From the NCBI GenBank assembly GCA_945787485.1, contig CALZHV010000083.1, positions 1 to 8,764 of the forward strand: a DNA stretch of 8,764 nucleotides, in the 5' to 3' direction. The notes beneath the pieces were generated by a model. It saw nothing but the letters and a program-made list of their open reading frames with translations, searched no databases and was not told where the DNA came from. Position 1 is the stretch's first letter, and the number at the start of each line of letters is the position of its first letter. Position numbers and translations under genes: made by a program. This stretch comes from an uncultured Lachnospiraceae bacterium (GTDB lineage: Bacteria > Bacillota > Clostridia > Lachnospirales > Lachnospiraceae). Positions 7,172 to 8,764 of this stretch are shown in pieces.

Positions 7172-8764
7172 ATGCAAAAAAATGACATATATGAAATGAC
7201 AATTGAAGATATCGGCAATGACGGCGAAGGAATCGGACATATTGCGGACAGACAAAGTGGCAAAAAATTTGCCGTTTTTGTAAAAGATACCGTAGTTGGT
7301 GATGTAATAAAGGTTAAGCTTATTAAAATAAAGAAGAGCTATGCGTATGGAAGACTTGTGGAAATAATTAAATCATCGCCATATCGTATTGAGCCGGTTT
7401 GTGAAAAGGCGCGTAGCTGTGGTGGTTGTACTCTTATGCACATGGATTATCAAAGTCAGCTTGATTACAAAAAAAATAAAGTCAAGGGATGCCTGCAGAG
7501 AATAGGCGGAATCGATTGCGTTGAAGAGCTGATGGAACCGTGTCATGGAATGGAGAACCCATATAATTACAGAAATAAAATGCAATTTCCTGTGGCAGTT
7601 GATAAAAATGGCAGAGTTAAAATAGGATTTTATGCGGGACACACTCATGATGTAATAGATTTAAACGAGTGTGCGATAGGTCATGAGGTTAATAAATATA
7701 TTGTTGAAGAGCTTCGTAAGTGGCTGCAAAAATGGCATGATAAGGCTCCTGATTTTATATATAACGAAGAAAAACATAACGGTCTTGTAAGACATATATT
7801 AACAAGAGTCGGATTTACAACCGGCGAAGTAATGGTTTGCATTGTCATTAACGGAAATGGATTTGGTGAGGAATGTCAAAAAGAACTGTCTATTGCAGTA
7901 AACAAAGCTGTGTCGGATTATAATGAAGAAGTAATGATTGTCGGAATTAAAGAATGCAAAAATGACAAATCAGTGGACGGAACAAATAATAAATACGAAA
8001 ATGATAAATCAGCGACCGGAACAAATAATAAATGCGAAAATGATAAATCGGAGACCGAAAAAAATAAAATTCTTTCTTTGAAATATTTGGGGTACAACAT
8101 TAACAAAGAGAAAACAAATCGTATTCTTGGAGATAAATGCGTTACTTTAGAAGGAAAAGATTATATAACTGATTATATCGGTGATGTAAAATTCAATATA
8201 TCACCACTTTCCTTTTATCAGGTAAATCCATATCAGACAGAAAAGCTTTATAGTAAGGCTCTTGAATATGCAAGTCTTTCGGGTGGCGAAATAGTATGGG
8301 ATTTGTATTGTGGTATAGGTACCATTTCCTTGTTTTTAGCAAAGAAGGCCAAAGAAGTATATGGAGTAGAAATTGTTCCACAGGCAATTGAAGATGCAAA
8401 AGTAAATGCAAAGATTAATAATATTGACAATGCACATTTCTACTGTGAGGATGCAGGTGTATTTGCGGATAGAATTAAAGGAACAATCGGAACTGACAAT
8501 TCGATTCCAAAGCCTGATGTAATCTTAGTTGACCCGCCACGTAAAGGTTTAGACGGAAGATTGATAGATGTCATCGTTGAGGCAGATCCGGAAAGGATTG
8601 TTTATGTAAGTTGCGATCCTGCAACACTTGCAAGAGATGTAAAGATACTTGATGAAAAGGGGTATAAAGTAAATAAGGTTGCGGTATATGATCAATTTGG
8701 GTTTAGTACACATGTGGAGACGGTTGTCCTTTTGTCCCAACAAAAACCGGATGATTATGTTGAG
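7172..8764 (+). CDS. rlmD: 23S rRNA uracil-C5 methyltransferase, RlmD/RlmCD (RumA) type, open at the 3' end
   Basis: SAM-dependent enzyme that makes 5-methyluridine in 23S rRNA (U1939 in RlmD; RlmCD/YefA of Bacillus also modifies U747; the target here is not decided). The frame runs 531 codons with no stop before the window end, but the fold is essentially complete. Visible are an N-terminal TRAM domain (about 1-68), four [4Fe-4S] cysteines (Cys77, Cys83, Cys86, Cys167), SFYQVN (347-352), the SAM motif WDLYCGIGTISL (376 on), VDPPRKG (453-459), the catalytic Cys481 in SCDPATLARD, and HVETV with the likely base Glu516. The start is ATG at 7172 with AGGG 9 nt upstream; a second ATG at 7196 would cut into the TRAM domain. 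It is longer than the usual 450-480 residues, largely because of three tandem 13-residue repeats at 261-299. All catalytic residues are present, so it is probably active. Confidence 0.95.
   Translation, partial: MQKNDIYEMTIEDIGNDGEGIGHIADRQSGKKFAVFVKDTVVGDVIKVKLIKIKKSYAYGRLVEIIKSSPYRIEPVCEKARSCGGCTLMHMDYQSQLDYKKNKVKGCLQRIGGIDCVEELMEPCHGMENPYNYRNKMQFPVAVDKNGRVKIGFYAGHTHDVIDLNECAIGHEVNKYIVEELRKWLQKWHDKAPDFIYNEEKHNGLVRHILTRVGFTTGEVMVCIVINGNGFGEECQKELSIAVNKAVSDYNEEVMIVGIKECKNDKSVDGTNNKYENDKSATGTNNKCENDKSETEKNKILSLKYLGYNINKEKTNRILGDKCVTLEGKDYITDYIGDVKFNISPLSFYQVNPYQTEKLYSKALEYASLSGGEIVWDLYCGIGTISLFLAKKAKEVYGVEIVPQAIEDAKVNAKINNIDNAHFYCEDAGVFADRIKGTIGTDNSIPKPDVILVDPPRKGLDGRLIDVIVEADPERIVYVSCDPATLARDVKILDEKGYKVNKVAVYDQFGFSTHVETVVLLSQQKPDDYVE
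7952..8068 (+). repeat. Three in-frame 39-bp tandem repeats inside rlmD
   Basis: Units at 7952-7990, 7991-8029 and 8030-8068 encode ECKNDKSVDGTNN, KYENDKSATGTNN and KCENDKSETEKNK. By hand alignment, units 1 and 2 share 32 of 39 bases and units 2 and 3 share 33 of 39, with no gaps. The encoded stretch is rich in Asn, Lys, Asp, Glu, Ser and Thr with almost no hydrophobic residues, so a flexible surface loop is likely. It lies between the VMIVGIK strand and the conserved NINKEKTNRILG segment, outside the catalytic motifs. Confidence 0.9.

Noticed and set aside
7373..7648. Minus-strand frames opposite rlmD (also 8193-8430 and 8549-8743)
   Set aside because: They lie antisense to conserved Fe-S, SAM-binding and catalytic motifs of the methyltransferase, and no family features were seen in them.
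7918..8106. Minus-strand frame of 62 codons with repeated DLSF and LLFVP words
   Set aside because: It is the antisense image of the three tandem repeats in rlmD. Its apparent protein repeats come from the 39-bp DNA units, and the plus-strand frame carries the conserved enzyme.

Overview
The window is an AT-rich piece of chromosome (GC roughly in the high thirties by eye) with tightly packed housekeeping genes and strong GGAGG-type Shine-Dalgarno sites. Protein style points to a Clostridia-class Firmicute, most likely Lachnospiraceae or a near relative. The markers are MutS2 with an Smr tail, a YhaM-type OB-HD protein, a SHDFRSPLTS-type kinase H-box and an Fe-S RlmD-type methyltransferase. 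This placement is inferred from family resemblance and was not tested by a search.

Layout. Bases 1-1114 (+) hold the C-terminal two thirds of aspartyl-tRNA synthetase. It converges on a minus-strand gene set running from about 5841 down to 1216: mutS2, an OmpR/PhoB-type response regulator and its sensor histidine kinase. The three are separated by 21 bp and 0 bp and look like one operon. The convergent pair shares a 12-bp hairpin at 1199-1230 that probably terminates both transcripts; one arm of it encodes the last four residues of the kinase. Bases 5842-6149 form a divergent intergenic region. It carries two extended -10 elements for mutS2, each just downstream of a copy of a 10-bp direct repeat, and a TTGAAC-17-TAATAT promoter for the plus strand. 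Bases 6150-7088 (+) encode a YhaM-family 3'-5' exoribonuclease. Bases 7172-8764 (+) encode an RlmD/RlmCD-type 23S rRNA uracil-C5 methyltransferase that is open to the window end.

How the genes relate. Most products act on translation or nucleic acids: tRNA charging, the MutS2 ATPase (recombination control or stalled-ribosome handling), RNA trimming and rRNA methylation. The two-component system is the outlier. Its signal is unknown, and its link to mutS2 is the main regulatory question here.

No mobile element, CRISPR array, RNA gene or clearly new defence system is visible. The strongest oddity is a hydrophilic insertion in the rRNA methyltransferase made of three imperfect 39-bp (13-residue) tandem repeats (7952-8068). 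Lesser oddities are a MutS2 Smr domain whose LDLR-type motif reads LNVM, an extra low-complexity stretch in MutS2, the apparently duplicated promoter module, and a TTG start for the response regulator.
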